DNA from: Companilactobacillus mindensis DSM 14500
GTDB taxonomy: Bacteria > Bacillota > Bacilli > Lactobacillales > Lactobacillaceae
DNA: 64,000 bases
Assembly: GCF_001434275.1 (NCBI RefSeq)
Contig: NZ_AZEZ01000013.1
Location: forward strand, 29,965-93,964
Direction: 5' to 3'
Position 1 is the first letter of the stretch. Each line of letters starts with the position of its first letter. The position numbers and the translations under genes are program-made. The notes under the pieces are model-generated. The model saw nothing but the letters and a program-made list of their open reading frames with translations, was not told where the DNA came from and did no database searches. Of the stretch, positions 17,188 to 26,780 are shown in pieces.

Positions 17188-19558
17188 GAAACCATACTTT
17201 ATCGGTACAGTTAAAGCCATTTTCTTCGAGAATCCGGAGAATCTGTACAAGATCTTTACGATCAAGGTAAAAAAGACTAATACCGATTGGGATGCTGGCG
17301 ATATTGTAGTTACCGGTAGTTTTGGCGAAATCTCTGAAGAAGAGGAGTATCGTTTTGAAGGTCAAATAATCGACCATCCTAAGTACGGCAAGCAGTTTCA
17401 AGCTACATCATATAAGCAGAGCCGTCCTACAGGTAGAAAAGAATTGATCAGTTTCTTTTCCAGTGACGAATTTCCAGGGATCGGTAAGAAAAAGGCCGAG
17501 AAGATCGTCGACGAATTAGGTAACGATGCCATCGATAAAATATTGCAGGATCCCCATGCTTTGGATTTTCTCAAGTTGGGTGAAGAAAAAACTCAAAATA
17601 TCATCGAACAAATTTCGAGCAATCATCAGGCAGAACAAGCTTTATATCAACTCAATCACTACGGCTTTGGTCCAACCTTGAGTGCTAGGATATACCAAAA
17701 GTACGGTGCTCAGACGTTAGAGAAGATCAATGATGATCCTTATCGATTAGTGATCGATGTCAAAGGAGTCGGTTTCAAACGAGCTGATGAATTGGCTAAG
17801 CGTTTGGGAATCACGGGCGACGATCCTAGACGGATCAAGGGAGCTTTGATCCAGATGGTAACGGCAATGGTCAATGAGACCGGCGACACTTACGTACCGG
17901 GAACAGAATTGATCCAACGAGTAACTGGCGTTTTACGAAGCAACTCGCAAACTGACATGACTGACAAAGTTGTGGCTGGATTGAGGGACGTGGTAAAGGA
18001 TGGCGTCTTGTTAGTTGAAGACGGCAAAGTTTATGAAAAGGATCTTTCCGACAGTGAATGGTCGATCGCTCAGTCATTGAAGATGATCACTGATACGTTC
18101 AAGGGTGTTTCTTGGACTAAACGAGCTTTTAAAAAAGAACTCAAGCATGTTGAAAGTGACTTTGATGTTAAATACGATGACTCCCAAGCACAAGCCATTG
18201 AGCAGTCATTGACGCATCCAATTTTTCTATTGACCGGTGGTCCTGGGACTGGAAAGACAACGATTATCAATGCGATCGTAGCGGCCTATGGAAAACTAAA
18301 TGATGCCACCTTAGATCCGGCTTCAGATGACTATGCGATTTCTTTAGCAGCACCAACTGGTCGAGCTGCTAAGCACATGGGAGAATCGACTGGTTTACCA
18401 GCTATGACGATCCACCGTTTGTTAGGTTTGACAGGAACAGAAGATGATGAATTTGCTGAACCGAGCTTAGATTGCAAATTATTGATCATTGATGAGATGT
18501 CGATGGTCGATACAAAACTCTTTAAGACGTTGATCAAGGCAGTTCAACCGGGAACGCAAGTTGTTCTGGTTGGTGATAAAGATCAGTTGCCATCAGTTGG
18601 ACCTGGTCAAATTTTTTCCGATTTGATCAACAGTGAAGTCTTTCCAACGACAATTTTGAAAAATATTCACCGCCAGGATTCAGACTCAACCATCATCCAA
18701 TTGGCTCACGATATTAATGAAGGTATTATTGTGGATGACGTCTTTCAAAATCGTTCCGATCGAAGTTTCATCAACTGCAACAGTCGCAACGTGCCTGATG
18801 TTTTGTCACAGATCATCAGTAAATCGAGTGAACGTGGTTTTGACATTGCGGATGTGCAAGTCTTAGCACCAATGTATCGTGGTCAAGCAGGGATCGATAA
18901 TTTGAACTTTGTGATTCAAAATGTCGTTAATCCGATGAAACCAAAGCGCAAAGAAGTTTCGATGGGCAATATCAAGTATCGGATCAACGACAAAGTTGTT
19001 TATTTAGTTAATACGCCAGAGGACAACGTCTTCAACGGTGAGATTGGCAAAATCGTCGGGATCATTAAGGCAAAAGAAAATACGGATAAAGTCGACAAAT
19101 TAGTAATCGATTTTGACGGCAATGAAGTAACGCTGGATCGAAAAGATTGGGCGAATATCGCTTTGGCTTATTGTACTTCGATTCACAAAGCTCAAGGTTC
19201 CGAATTTGAAATGGTCATCTTGCCATTAGTTAATGAAGAATCGCGAATGTTGCGACGTAATTTATTGTATACAGCGGTTACGCGTGCCAAGAGACTGCTG
19301 ATCATGGTGGGAGACCGTTCAGCCTTTGAGCGTTCGATCCGAGATCAATCAAGCGAACGCCAGACGACCTTGAAGGAACGTATTTACGATACTTTCAAGG
19401 TAAAACGTGACGTCAAGTCCCAGGATGATGAAACAACGCCAGAAAAACCTCAGGAATACATTTTGACAATGGACATGGTCATGAATAATGCTATCAATCC
19501 AATGATTGGAATGGAAAACGTTATTCCCAGTGACTTTATGGATAAAAAAGAAGCTTAA
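17174..19558 (+). CDS. recD2: RecD2 family ATP-dependent DNA helicase
   Basis: This is a 5'-3' superfamily 1B helicase of the RecBC-independent RecD2 type. The 794-residue protein has the extended N-terminal region with helix-hairpin-helix repeats (FPGIGKKKAEKIVDELG; VKGVGFKRADELAKRLG), Walker A LLTGGPGTGKTTIINAI, motif II IIDEMSMVD and the C-terminal motif YCTSIHKAQGSEF. I chose the ATG at 17174 with AAGGTG upstream, inside the end of the TPR gene. The last 50 residues form a polar tail. Confidence 0.95.
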   Translation: MAENEKPYFIGTVKAIFFENPENLYKIFTIKVKKTNTDWDAGDIVVTGSFGEISEEEEYRFEGQIIDHPKYGKQFQATSYKQSRPTGRKELISFFSSDEFPGIGKKKAEKIVDELGNDAIDKILQDPHALDFLKLGEEKTQNIIEQISSNHQAEQALYQLNHYGFGPTLSARIYQKYGAQTLEKINDDPYRLVIDVKGVGFKRADELAKRLGITGDDPRRIKGALIQMVTAMVNETGDTYVPGTELIQRVTGVLRSNSQTDMTDKVVAGLRDVVKDGVLLVEDGKVYEKDLSDSEWSIAQSLKMITDTFKGVSWTKRAFKKELKHVESDFDVKYDDSQAQAIEQSLTHPIFLLTGGPGTGKTTIINAIVAAYGKLNDATLDPASDDYAISLAAPTGRAAKHMGESTGLPAMTIHRLLGLTGTEDDEFAEPSLDCKLLIIDEMSMVDTKLFKTLIKAVQPGTQVVLVGDKDQLPSVGPGQIFSDLINSEVFPTTILKNIHRQDSDSTIIQLAHDINEGIIVDDVFQNRSDRSFINCNSRNVPDVLSQIISKSSERGFDIADVQVLAPMYRGQAGIDNLNFVIQNVVNPMKPKRKEVSMGNIKYRINDKVVYLVNTPEDNVFNGEIGKIVGIIKAKENTDKVDKLVIDFDGNEVTLDRKDWANIALAYCTSIHKAQGSEFEMVILPLVNEESRMLRRNLLYTAVTRAKRLLIMVGDRSAFERSIRDQSSERQTTLKERIYDTFKVKRDVKSQDDETTPEKPQEYILTMDMVMNNAINPMIGMENVIPSDFMDKKEA

Positions 19559-19621
19559 ATTATTTCTAAAAAATTATATCGAGAGCAAGACAAATATGTT
19601 TCAGATTTCAGTTATTAACAT

Positions 19622-19665
19622 AAAAATGACCTCTGATTCCCAGTTGGGATCCAGAGGTCATTTTT
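19622..19665. terminator. bidirectional terminator between recD2 and the lipid kinase gene (copy C)
   Basis: A 19-bp stem with one mismatch (19622-19640 with 19647-19665) has A and T runs on its sides, so it can serve both convergent genes. The core is GACCTCTGATTCC. Upstream on the plus strand, GAGAGCAAGACAA, TCAGATTT and TTAACATAAAA resemble the leader modules of the longer copies. Confidence 0.9.
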
Positions 19666-19672
19666 GATTGAT

Positions 19673-20623
19673 CTAATTTGTTATAGGTAGCCAAAACAGT
19701 TGGCTGTCGATTGTAAAGGATAGTTGGAATTCGTGTTGAGCTAACTCTTCACCGTCCATTTGGCCATGTTGGTTAGTGTAGTTGTGCAATTTAAAGTTGG
19801 TTTTTTCAATGTGCCAGACATTTTTATCTTGTAAGTGCGAACCGTTGGTCAACAATTTGCTGAATAGTTTAACAAAAGTCATACCGGTGATTTTTTTAAC
19901 TACGACTAGATTTAAATGGTGATTGAAGGGGGATGCAGTAGGGTCGATAGCGAAGCCACCACCAAAGTAAGGGTGATTAGTGGCTACGACGATATAGGCT
20001 GAATCGAAGTGTTTGTGCCGATATCCGAAGTCGACACCCAAACCAAAAGCAGGTTGGTGCTTGATGACTTTGAGTAGGTTGGTAAAATACGACAATGTTC
20101 CGAGATGCAATTTGTTCAAAAATTCCTTGCGTTCCGAATGGTTGGTGAAATAAACCGTACTGGCATCAAAGCCAATACCGATATTATTGACGAAGTAATG
20201 TTCAAATTTTGGACCTAGTGCTTTGCCGACATCGATTCGTTGGGGTTCTTTCATGGCCAAAATAGTTTGCATCAGGATAACTGGATCCTTGACTTTCAAT
20301 TTGATTCCACGGCAAAAATCATTACCAGAACCACCCGGAATGTATCCTAACGGTGTTTGCGGATAATTAGATTGTTTAATGCCATTGACGGCCTGATTGA
20401 GCGTACCATCGCCACCGATGACGACGATTTTGACACCAGTTTGATTTTCATCGGCTAACTTACGAGCAATTCTGACGCCGTCGCCAGCTTTTTTGGTTGG
20501 ATGGACTTCATAGACTAGACTGTTTTTTTCTAAAAATTCAGTTACCTTATTGCAGGCACTTTTAGCACGACCATTGCCAGCCAAATGGTTCAGGATGATT
20601 TCAATTTTTTTGATTTCTGACAT
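19673..20623 (-). CDS. diacylglycerol kinase family lipid kinase
   Basis: The roughly 316-residue product has the DAGK catalytic domain: ILNHLAGNGRA near the N-terminus, the nucleotide loop VVIGGDGTLNQAVNG, and YIPGGSGNDFCRG. These proteins phosphorylate diacylglycerol or related lipids and return them to phospholipid synthesis. I place the start at 20623 with AAAGGGAA upstream rather than at the longer in-frame codon at 20656. The gene follows the RNase J1 gene by about 50 bases. Confidence 0.9.
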   Translation of the reverse strand: MSEIKKIEIILNHLAGNGRAKSACNKVTEFLEKNSLVYEVHPTKKAGDGVRIARKLADENQTGVKIVVIGGDGTLNQAVNGIKQSNYPQTPLGYIPGGSGNDFCRGIKLKVKDPVILMQTILAMKEPQRIDVGKALGPKFEHYFVNNIGIGFDASTVYFTNHSERKEFLNKLHLGTLSYFTNLLKVIKHQPAFGLGVDFGYRHKHFDSAYIVVATNHPYFGGGFAIDPTASPFNHHLNLVVVKKITGMTFVKLFSKLLTNGSHLQDKNVWHIEKTNFKLHNYTNQHGQMDGEELAQHEFQLSFTIDSQLFWLPITN

Positions 20624-20676
20624 CTTAGTTCCCTTTAAATAAAAAAAGTAGATCAAATGATCTACTTTAGAAGTTT

Positions 20677-22368
20677 TTAAATTGATGTACCAATTAACAT
20701 TGGCAAGATTACAGGATTTCTAGCAGTACGTTTGTAAAGGAATTCTTGCAATCCTTCAATGATGAGACGTTTCAAAGTTGCTTCAGTAACTTTGTTATCT
20801 TCATCGTCAAAAGCATTCTTGATCAAGTGGAAGACACATTTTTGTGCTTGGTTAATCAATTCACCTGATTCACGCATATAAACGAAACCACGTGAAAGGA
20901 TATCTGGACCAGCTAAGACGATGTGTTTTTGATAATCGATCGTGGCTACAACAACGACCATACCTTCTTCAGAAAGGACTTGGCGATCGTGGATCACAAC
21001 GTTACCAATGTCACCGACACCTTTACCATCAACATAAACGTCTCCAGCAGGGAAGTGACCAACAACATGAGCAGTGTCCTTCGTCAAAGCTAGGACATCA
21101 CCATTTTCCAAGAGAAATGAGTGATCTTGGGGCACGTCACACAACTCAGCTAATTCGGTGTGGATCTTCAACATACGATACTCACCGTGAATTGGCATGA
21201 AGAACTTAGGCTTCATTAAACGAAGCATTAATTCTTGTTCTTCTTGACCACCGTGACCAGAAGCGTGGATGTTGTTGACTTTACCATGAATAACTTCGGC
21301 TCCAGCTTCAGAAAGTTGGTTGATCAAGTGGTTGACACTGATCGTGTTACCAGGGATAGGGTTACTTGAGAAAATAACGGTATCTCCTGGTTGAATCGTG
21401 ATCTGTCTGTGAGTACCGTTAGCGATACGACTCAAAGCAGCCAAAGGTTCACCTTGAGAACCAGTACATAGGATCAAAGTTTCACTTGCAGGCGTCTTGT
21501 TTAAAGCATGTGGGTCGATCAACATATCATCAGTGATATTTAGGTAACCCAATTCACGTCCATTTTCAATCGCTTGTTCCATGCTTCGACCAAAGACAGC
21601 AATCTTTCGTCCTTGTTGAATCGCAGCATCGACCGCTTGTGAAATACGATAGATGTTAGAAGCGAAAGTAGCAAAGATGATCCGTCCTTGAATGGTTTCA
21701 AAGATCTGGTGGATCGTCAAACCAACTGAACGTTCTGACTTAGAGAATGTAGGGATCTCGGCGTTCGTACTGTCGGATAGCAAGCACAAAACACCTTTAG
21801 CTCCGAGAGCAGCCATCTTTTGAAGGTTAGGTGATGGCAATCCAGCAACTGGAGTCAAATCAAATTTGAAATCTCCGGTTTCGACAATGATTCCTTGTGG
21901 TGTGTGAACTGCGATACCTAACGTATCAGGGATAGAGTGGGTTGTTCTGAAGAATGAAACGCTAGTCTTAGGGAATTTGATAACATCATCTTCGTGTAAG
22001 ACGTGCATTTCAGTTGTTCTTAGTAAATTATGTTCTTCCAATTTACCTTTAATCAATGCACAAGCTAATGGACCGGCATAAACGGGGATATTTGGAAGTT
22101 GTTGCAAAAGATAAGGGATACCACCAATGTGATCTTCATGACCGTGGGTGATGAAGAGTCCCTTGATCTTATCTTTGTTTTCTACTAAGTAACTGTAATC
22201 AGAAATGACGTAGTCAATTCCGAGAAGTTCGTCTTCTGGAAACTTGATACCAGCATCAATGACGATCAATTCGTCTTGATATTGAACTCCATACATATTT
22301 TTACCGATTTCGCCAAGGCCCCCGATGGCAAAAACGGCGACTTCATTATTTTTAACTTTAAAGGACAT
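20677..22368 (-). CDS. rnjA: ribonuclease J1
   Basis: This is a metallo-beta-lactamase/beta-CASP ribonuclease with 5'-3' exonuclease activity, central to mRNA decay. The full metal-binding motif [10 protein letters not shown] is present, with [17 protein letters not shown] and [10 protein letters not shown] downstream and the usual 563-residue length. It lies 3 bases after rpoY, the normal Firmicutes pairing. A paralogue (RNase J2) lies at 41263 and has lost part of this motif. Confidence 0.97.
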   Translation of the reverse strand: MSFKVKNNEVAVFAIGGLGEIGKNMYGVQYQDELIVIDAGIKFPEDELLGIDYVISDYSYLVENKDKIKGLFITHGHEDHIGGIPYLLQQLPNIPVYAGPLACALIKGKLEEHNLLRTTEMHVLHEDDVIKFPKTSVSFFRTTHSIPDTLGIAVHTPQGIIVETGDFKFDLTPVAGLPSPNLQKMAALGAKGVLCLLSDSTNAEIPTFSKSERSVGLTIHQIFETIQGRIIFATFASNIYRISQAVDAAIQQGRKIAVFGRSMEQAIENGRELGYLNITDDMLIDPHALNKTPASETLILCTGSQGEPLAALSRIANGTHRQITIQPGDTVIFSSNPIPGNTISVNHLINQLSEAGAEVIHGKVNNIHASGHGGQEEQELMLRLMKPKFFMPIHGEYRMLKIHTELAELCDVPQDHSFLLENGDVLALTKDTAHVVGHFPAGDVYVDGKGVGDIGNVVIHDRQVLSEEGMVVVVATIDYQKHIVLAGPDILSRGFVYMRESGELINQAQKCVFHLIKNAFDDEDNKVTEATLKRLIIEGLQEFLYKRTARNPVILPMLIGTSI

Positions 22369-22371
22369 TAA

Positions 22372-22584
22372 TTAAAACTCCGTTAATTTGAAGTCAGGGC
22401 TCTTTTTCTCGTATTCGAGATGTTTTTCGTCGAGTTCCTGAATAAATTCAATTTCGTAGTCGGTATTCTTTTCGACTGCTTGACGTACTTCGATACTTGA
22501 AGCAGCGTCCACATAAAGTGAATGTGTAAATTCACGACGGGGGTTATCTAGTTCACTTGTTTGATATAAAACTTTATAAATCAA
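22372..22584 (-). CDS. rpoY: RNA polymerase epsilon subunit (RpoY)
   Basis: This 70-residue acidic protein of the former DUF1447 family is a small accessory subunit of Firmicutes RNA polymerase. MIYKVLYQTSELDNPRRE followed by TRSLYV-like and YEIEFIQELDEKHLEYEK segments match. It is the first gene of the rpoY-rnjA unit and has AAAGGAGA upstream on the minus strand. Confidence 0.93.
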   Translation of the reverse strand: MIYKVLYQTSELDNPRREFTHSLYVDAASSIEVRQAVEKNTDYEIEFIQELDEKHLEYEKKSPDFKLTEF

Positions 22585-22613
22585 TATAAATTTCTCCTTT
22601 AATTCGAATTATT

Positions 22614-22637
22614 AAATGAAACAAGTCAGTTTCATTT
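22614..22637 (-). other. 5' leader hairpin upstream of rpoY-rnjA
   Basis: A perfect 9-bp stem (AAATGAAAC with GTTTCATTT) with a 6-base loop lies about 30 bases before the rpoY start codon, just upstream of its ribosome binding site. It lacks a T run in either direction, so it is not an ordinary terminator. It could affect stability or translation of the mRNA. This is inference. Confidence 0.5.
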
Positions 22638-22724
22638 GACGTTTTTTCCAGTCCATTTGTGCAGTAATCAATAGATAGCACAAGTTTACCATATCTAATA
22701 ATGTAAGTATACTTTACAACTTGA

Positions 22725-23285
22725 TTAAGAAATGACGATAGTACTTGGATCAAGGTCGAATGGGGCAGTCTTGTTGATCTTGTCGTAGTATAAGTGGCCA
22801 TTTAAGTGGTCGATCTCGTGTTGACAAACGATAGCAGGGTAACCTTTGACACGCAATGTTTGTGAGTTACCTTCGAAGTCATCATATTTAATAGTAATAC
22901 GATCAGCACGAGGGACAAATCCTTGAACGTCTTTATCGACTGAAAGGCAACCTTCACCTTCAGACAAAGCGGCACGTTGAACTGAGTTTCTGATAATAAC
23001 TGGGTTGATCAAAGTGATCTTCAAAAGTGGTTTGTCAGGGTCGTCGTCATTAGGAACAAGGACGGCAGCCATCATTTCAGAAACGCCAACTTGAGGAGCA
23101 GCCAAACCAACGCCGGCTCTTAATTGGTGCTTTTCAGCATATTCTTCGTCTTGACTCTTAACAAGATATTCCATCATGTTTGCAGCCAAAGCTTTATCTT
23201 TATCACTTAGTGGAAATTGAACCTTTGCGCCAACTTCTCTTAAAACGGGATCGCCATCACGGACGATATCTTTCATAAAATACAT
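22725..23285 (-). CDS. def: peptide deformylase
   Basis: The enzyme removes the formyl group from nascent proteins. The three metal and catalytic motifs are [16 protein letters not shown] and QHEIDHLNG. The 186-residue length from the ATG at 23285 (GGAGG six bases upstream) is that of type 2 Gram-positive deformylases, including the insertion between motifs 1 and 2. It is transcribed in the same direction as rpoY, separated by 140 bases. Confidence 0.97.
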   Translation of the reverse strand: MYFMKDIVRDGDPVLREVGAKVQFPLSDKDKALAANMMEYLVKSQDEEYAEKHQLRAGVGLAAPQVGVSEMMAAVLVPNDDDPDKPLLKITLINPVIIRNSVQRAALSEGEGCLSVDKDVQGFVPRADRITIKYDDFEGNSQTLRVKGYPAIVCQHEIDHLNGHLYYDKINKTAPFDLDPSTIVIS

Positions 23286-23521
23286 AGTTTCCTCCAAATG
23301 TTTAATTGTACAAAAATACCTTAGTATATCTATTATAGATTATTTTCCTTTAAAAATAGAAATATTTGAAATTTTTTTCTATTTTTGATCAAAGTAAGCG
23401 GAAACATTTTAGCTAGGGGATATTTGTGTGATATTAATCCGCACAATGATAAAATGTTAAATGTAAATGTTACCGATTTCATATTAGTGACATAAAACAG
23501 ATGCTACCGGAGGTTTTACAG

Positions 23522-24520
23522 ATGAAATTAATTGATTTTGGTGTCAGAGAAGATGAGAAGAAGTACATTCAAGAGTGGTCTCGTGACAATAATATTGAAG
23601 TGAAGATCGTTTCAGATTTGTTGACCCCTGAAACAGTCAAACTAGCTCAAGGTTATGACGGAATTGTAGCCTATCAACAGTTGCCATACGACGAAAAAAT
23701 TTTTGACGTGATGAATGAATATGGGATTCATGTTATTTCATTGAGAAATGTTGGTGTCGATAATGTTCCACTGGCAGCTTTGAAACGCAATAATATTCGT
23801 TTGACCAATGTGCCTAGCTATTCGCCTGAGGCAATTGCTGAGTACTCTGTGGCCGGATTGATGGCCTTATTGAGAAACTTCAAGCACATGTTCAGAAAAG
23901 TTGATAATCATGATTTCAGATGGGCACCAGATATTGGCCGTGAATTGAATGAACTTACCGTCGGTGTTGCTGGAACCGGAAGAATTGGCCGAGCAGCGAT
24001 AAAAATTTATCAAGGATTTGGTGCCAAAGTTATCGCTTTCAACAAATTTCACAATCCCGATATTGAAAAACAAGATTTGTATGTCGACAGTTTGGATACT
24101 TTATTGAAGAATTCTGATGTCGTAACACTGCACATTCCTAGTCTAGGCAAGGGTCACACTGTGATCAATCGTGATTCCATTTCTGAAATGAAAGACAATG
24201 CGATCATCGTTAATTCCGCTCGTGGCGACCTGATCAATACGAAGGATCTCTACGAGGCTGTAGCTAATGGCAAGTTATACGGTGCCGTGATGGATGTTTA
24301 TGAAAATGAAGTAGGAATTTTTAATACTGATCTCAGCGACCAAGAGTTCAAAGATGATCTATTGAAGAAGGTCATTCAAAGTCCAAGATTCATTTTAACG
24401 CCACACATCGCCTTTTATACGACAAAAGCGGTCAAGAATATGGCAACTATTTCGTTGGATTCAATGGTATCAGAATTACAGACGGGAACGTCTGAAAATG
24501 AAATTAATTTGGATAAATAG
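23522..24520 (+). CDS. ldhD: D-lactate dehydrogenase
   Basis: The enzyme reduces pyruvate to D-lactate with NADH. The 332-residue protein has the NAD fold GVAGTGRIGRAA, the catalytic arginine in VNSARGD, the glutamate in VYENEVG and the histidine in LTPHIAFYT, as in the lactobacillus D-LDH branch of the D-2-hydroxyacid dehydrogenases. The ATG at 23522 has GGAGG upstream. A weak cre-like sequence (AGTAAGCGGAAACA, about 23393-23406, two mismatches) lies upstream. Confidence 0.95.
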   Translation: MKLIDFGVREDEKKYIQEWSRDNNIEVKIVSDLLTPETVKLAQGYDGIVAYQQLPYDEKIFDVMNEYGIHVISLRNVGVDNVPLAALKRNNIRLTNVPSYSPEAIAEYSVAGLMALLRNFKHMFRKVDNHDFRWAPDIGRELNELTVGVAGTGRIGRAAIKIYQGFGAKVIAFNKFHNPDIEKQDLYVDSLDTLLKNSDVVTLHIPSLGKGHTVINRDSISEMKDNAIIVNSARGDLINTKDLYEAVANGKLYGAVMDVYENEVGIFNTDLSDQEFKDDLLKKVIQSPRFILTPHIAFYTTKAVKNMATISLDSMVSELQTGTSENEINLDK

Positions 24521-24577
24521 TTATCTTTTTCACAAACATTAAGAAAAAATTTTTTAGTCTCCGAGCGCCTAAACCAC

Positions 24578-24627
24578 TTGTTTTTTGGCAGATCAATGGT
24601 AGACTAAAAAGTATGAAAGCCCTTACA
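24578..24627 (+). promoter_or_regulatory. pdh promoter with overlapping cre-like site
   Basis: TTGTTT (24578-24583) and TAGACT (24600-24605) are 16 bases apart. Just downstream, TGAAAGCCCTTACA at 24614-24627 fits the catabolite-responsive element consensus TGWAANCGNTNWCA at all but one fixed position (C for G at the centre). It lies near the expected start of transcription, where CcpA binding represses in known cases. An inverted repeat TTTAGTCT/AGACTAAA also brackets the promoter region. Confidence 0.55.
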
Positions 24628-24671
24628 ATATTTCACAAGGGATGAGTTTTTTTATGAAAGGACTGTGGAGA

Positions 24672-25776
24672 ATGGCAAATAAACCAATTGTTGACTTTGA
24701 AGCGATTAAAAATGATCTATCAAACGTTTCAAAACCCGTTCAAGTATTAAATGAAAATGCTGAAATAACTAATCAAGAGATCTTCGATACTTTTTCAGAT
24801 GATGATTTAGTTGAATTTATGAAAAAGATGGTATGGGAGCGTGCATTACACGAACAGACAATGAACTTTTCACGTCAAGGACGCATGGGATTCTATGCAC
24901 CTACTGAAGGTGAGGAAGCTTCTGAGATGGGAACTGTTCTTGCAATGAAGAAACAGGATTATTTATTGCCTGCTTATCGTGATGTTCCTCAATTGATCCA
25001 ACACGGAGCTACTGTAACGGAAGCTTACCTTTGGTCAAGAGGACATGTCGTAGGTAACAAGTTCAAAGCACGTTCAATGATGCCCCAAATCATCATCGGT
25101 GCTGCTTATGTTGAAGCTGCCGGAGTTGGTCTTGGAATCAAGAAGAATAAAGAAGAAGACACGATTGCCTTTACTTATTACCGGTGATGGTGGTACGTCA
25201 CAAGGTGATAGTTATGAAGGTATGAACTTTGCCGGAGCTTATCAAGCACCTGTTTTGTTCATCGTTCAAAATAATGGTTTCGCCATTTCAACTCCACGTG
25301 TTAAACAAACAGCTGCACCAACTTTGGCTCAAAAGGCCGTTGCTGCAGGTATTCCAAGCGTGCAAGTCGATGGTATGGATATCTTGGCATGTTATGCCGT
25401 TGCTAAAGCTGCCCGTGATTATATGGTAGCTGGCAATGGACCAGTAATGATCGAAACTTTGACATATCGTTTCGGTGCTCACTCAAGTGCTGGTGATGAT
25501 CCTAAACGTTACAGAACTAAGGAACAAGAACAACCTTGGTTCGAAAAAGATCCATTGATCCGTTTGAGAAAAGTTCTCACTGACAAGGGACTTTGGTCAG
25601 AAGAAGAAGAGGACAAGTTAGTCGACGAATACAAGGCTTCATTTAAGGAAGCTATCAAGGAAGCTGACAATGTTCCTGCTGACAAGGTTTCCGATATGTT
25701 GAAACGTACCTTTGAAATCCCAACTCCAGAAATGAGACAAGAAATCAGTAAATTTGAAGCAAAGGAGTCGAAGTAA
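24672..25776 (+). pseudogene. pdhA: pyruvate dehydrogenase E1 alpha subunit, frameshifted
   Basis: The gene encodes the thiamine-diphosphate-binding alpha chain of the pyruvate dehydrogenase complex. Reading from the ATG at 24672, the frame ends at TGA 25185-25187 after ...EEDTIAFTYYR. Removing one T at about 25178-25179 restores TGDGGTSQGDSYEGMNFAG and a product of about 367 residues, the normal family length. Everything before and after the site is well conserved, including the thiamine motif GDGG and the phosphorylation-loop region RFGAHSSAGDDP. As written the gene cannot give a full E1 alpha. It is either a recent mutation or a sequencing error. The start is chosen by AAGGA at 24658; ATGs at 24642 and 24654 are less well spaced. 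Confidence 0.9.
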
Positions 25777-25778
25777 AA

Positions 25779-26756
25779 ATGGCTAAGAAAACTTATATTC
25801 AAGCAATTACAGATGCCTTAGACATTGCTCTTGAAGACGATCCCAAAACATTGATCTTTGGTGAAGATGTTGGTAAAAATGGTGGTGTTTTCAGAACTAC
25901 TCAAGGACTTCAAGAAAAATATGGTGAAGACCGAGTCTTCGATACTCCATTGGCAGAGTCAGGTATTTTAGGTTTAGCAACTGGTTTAGGTTTAACCGGT
26001 TGGCGTCCGATCCCTGAAATCCAATTTATGGGCTTCTCATTTGAAGCAGTCGACCAAATTGCCGGTCAACTAGCAAGAATGCGTTTCAGATTCGACGGTT
26101 TGAAGAATGCCCCAGTAACGATCAGAACACCTTATGGTGGGGGTACTCACACGGCTGAAATGCACGCTGATAACTTGGAAAACTTCTTTACCGGAATTCC
26201 GGGATTGCGTGTTGTAATGCCAAGTAATCCATATGATGCTAAGGGGCTTTTGATCTCATCAATTGAAAACAATGACCCAGTGTTATTTATGGAAAACTTG
26301 AAATTATATCGTTCAATGAAAGACGATATTCCTGATGGCAAGTATACAGTTCCTTTGGACAAAGCAAATGTTGTCCGTGAAGGAAATGATATTACGATCG
26401 TCGCTTATGGTGCTGAAGTAAACGAAGCACTCAAAGTAGCTGATACGTTAGCTAAAAAGAACATTTCGGTGGAAGTTATCGACCTTAGAACAGTTTCACC
26501 AATCGATACTGAAACAATTTTCAAATCAATCGAAAAGACTCACAAAGTTGTAATCGTTCAGGAAGCACAAAAGATGGCCGGAGTTGGAGCACAAGTTGCT
26601 TCAGCTATTGCCGAAGATGCGATCCTTTCTCTCGATGCACCAATTGGTAGAGTTGCTGCACCAAACAGTGTTTATCCATTTGCTCTTGGTGAAGACATTT
26701 GGATTCCACGTGCTAAAGAAATTGAAGAAAAAGTAAATGATATTCTCAACTACTAA
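25779..26756 (+). CDS. pdhB: pyruvate dehydrogenase E1 beta subunit
   Basis: The 325-residue beta chain forms the E1 tetramer with Pdh[16 protein letters not shown], the [15 protein letters not shown] region and [17 protein letters not shown] are typical transketolase-like beta-subunit features. The ATG starts 2 bases after the pdhA stop, and the ribosome binding site AAAGGAG lies inside pdhA, so translation of pdhB is expected to depend partly on ribosomes reaching that end. The frameshift in pdhA may therefore lower it. Confidence 0.97.
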   Translation: MAKKTYIQAITDALDIALEDDPKTLIFGEDVGKNGGVFRTTQGLQEKYGEDRVFDTPLAESGILGLATGLGLTGWRPIPEIQFMGFSFEAVDQIAGQLARMRFRFDGLKNAPVTIRTPYGGGTHTAEMHADNLENFFTGIPGLRVVMPSNPYDAKGLLISSIENNDPVLFMENLKLYRSMKDDIPDGKYTVPLDKANVVREGNDITIVAYGAEVNEALKVADTLAKKNISVEVIDLRTVSPIDTETIFKSIEKTHKVVIVQEAQKMAGVGAQVASAIAEDAILSLDAPIGRVAAPNSVYPFALGEDIWIPRAKEIEEKVNDILNY

Positions 26757-26780
26757 TTAATCGAAGGAAGGGAAAAAACT

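Noticed and set aside
20892..21200. Antisense open frame opposite the RNase J1 gene
   Set aside because: It has no ribosome binding site and a biased composition (many Q, R, H) that mirrors the coding strand; it is a shadow of rnjA.
23421..23447. Rex (NADH-sensor) operator upstream of ldhD, from TTGTG and CACAA half-sites
   Set aside because: The half-sites are 13 bases apart, whereas Rex sites have about 8, so the match is probably chance.
25170..25190. Programmed frameshifting in pdhA
   Set aside because: There is no slippery heptamer, no Shine-Dalgarno stimulator at the right distance and no known case in this family; a simple one-base insertion explains the sequence.
25099..25776. The second pdhA half as an independent gene starting at 25099
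   Set aside because: The first residues of this frame overlap the correct frame of the upstream half and have no ribosome binding site; homology in this frame starts only at the TGDGG motif, so it is a fragment of a broken gene.
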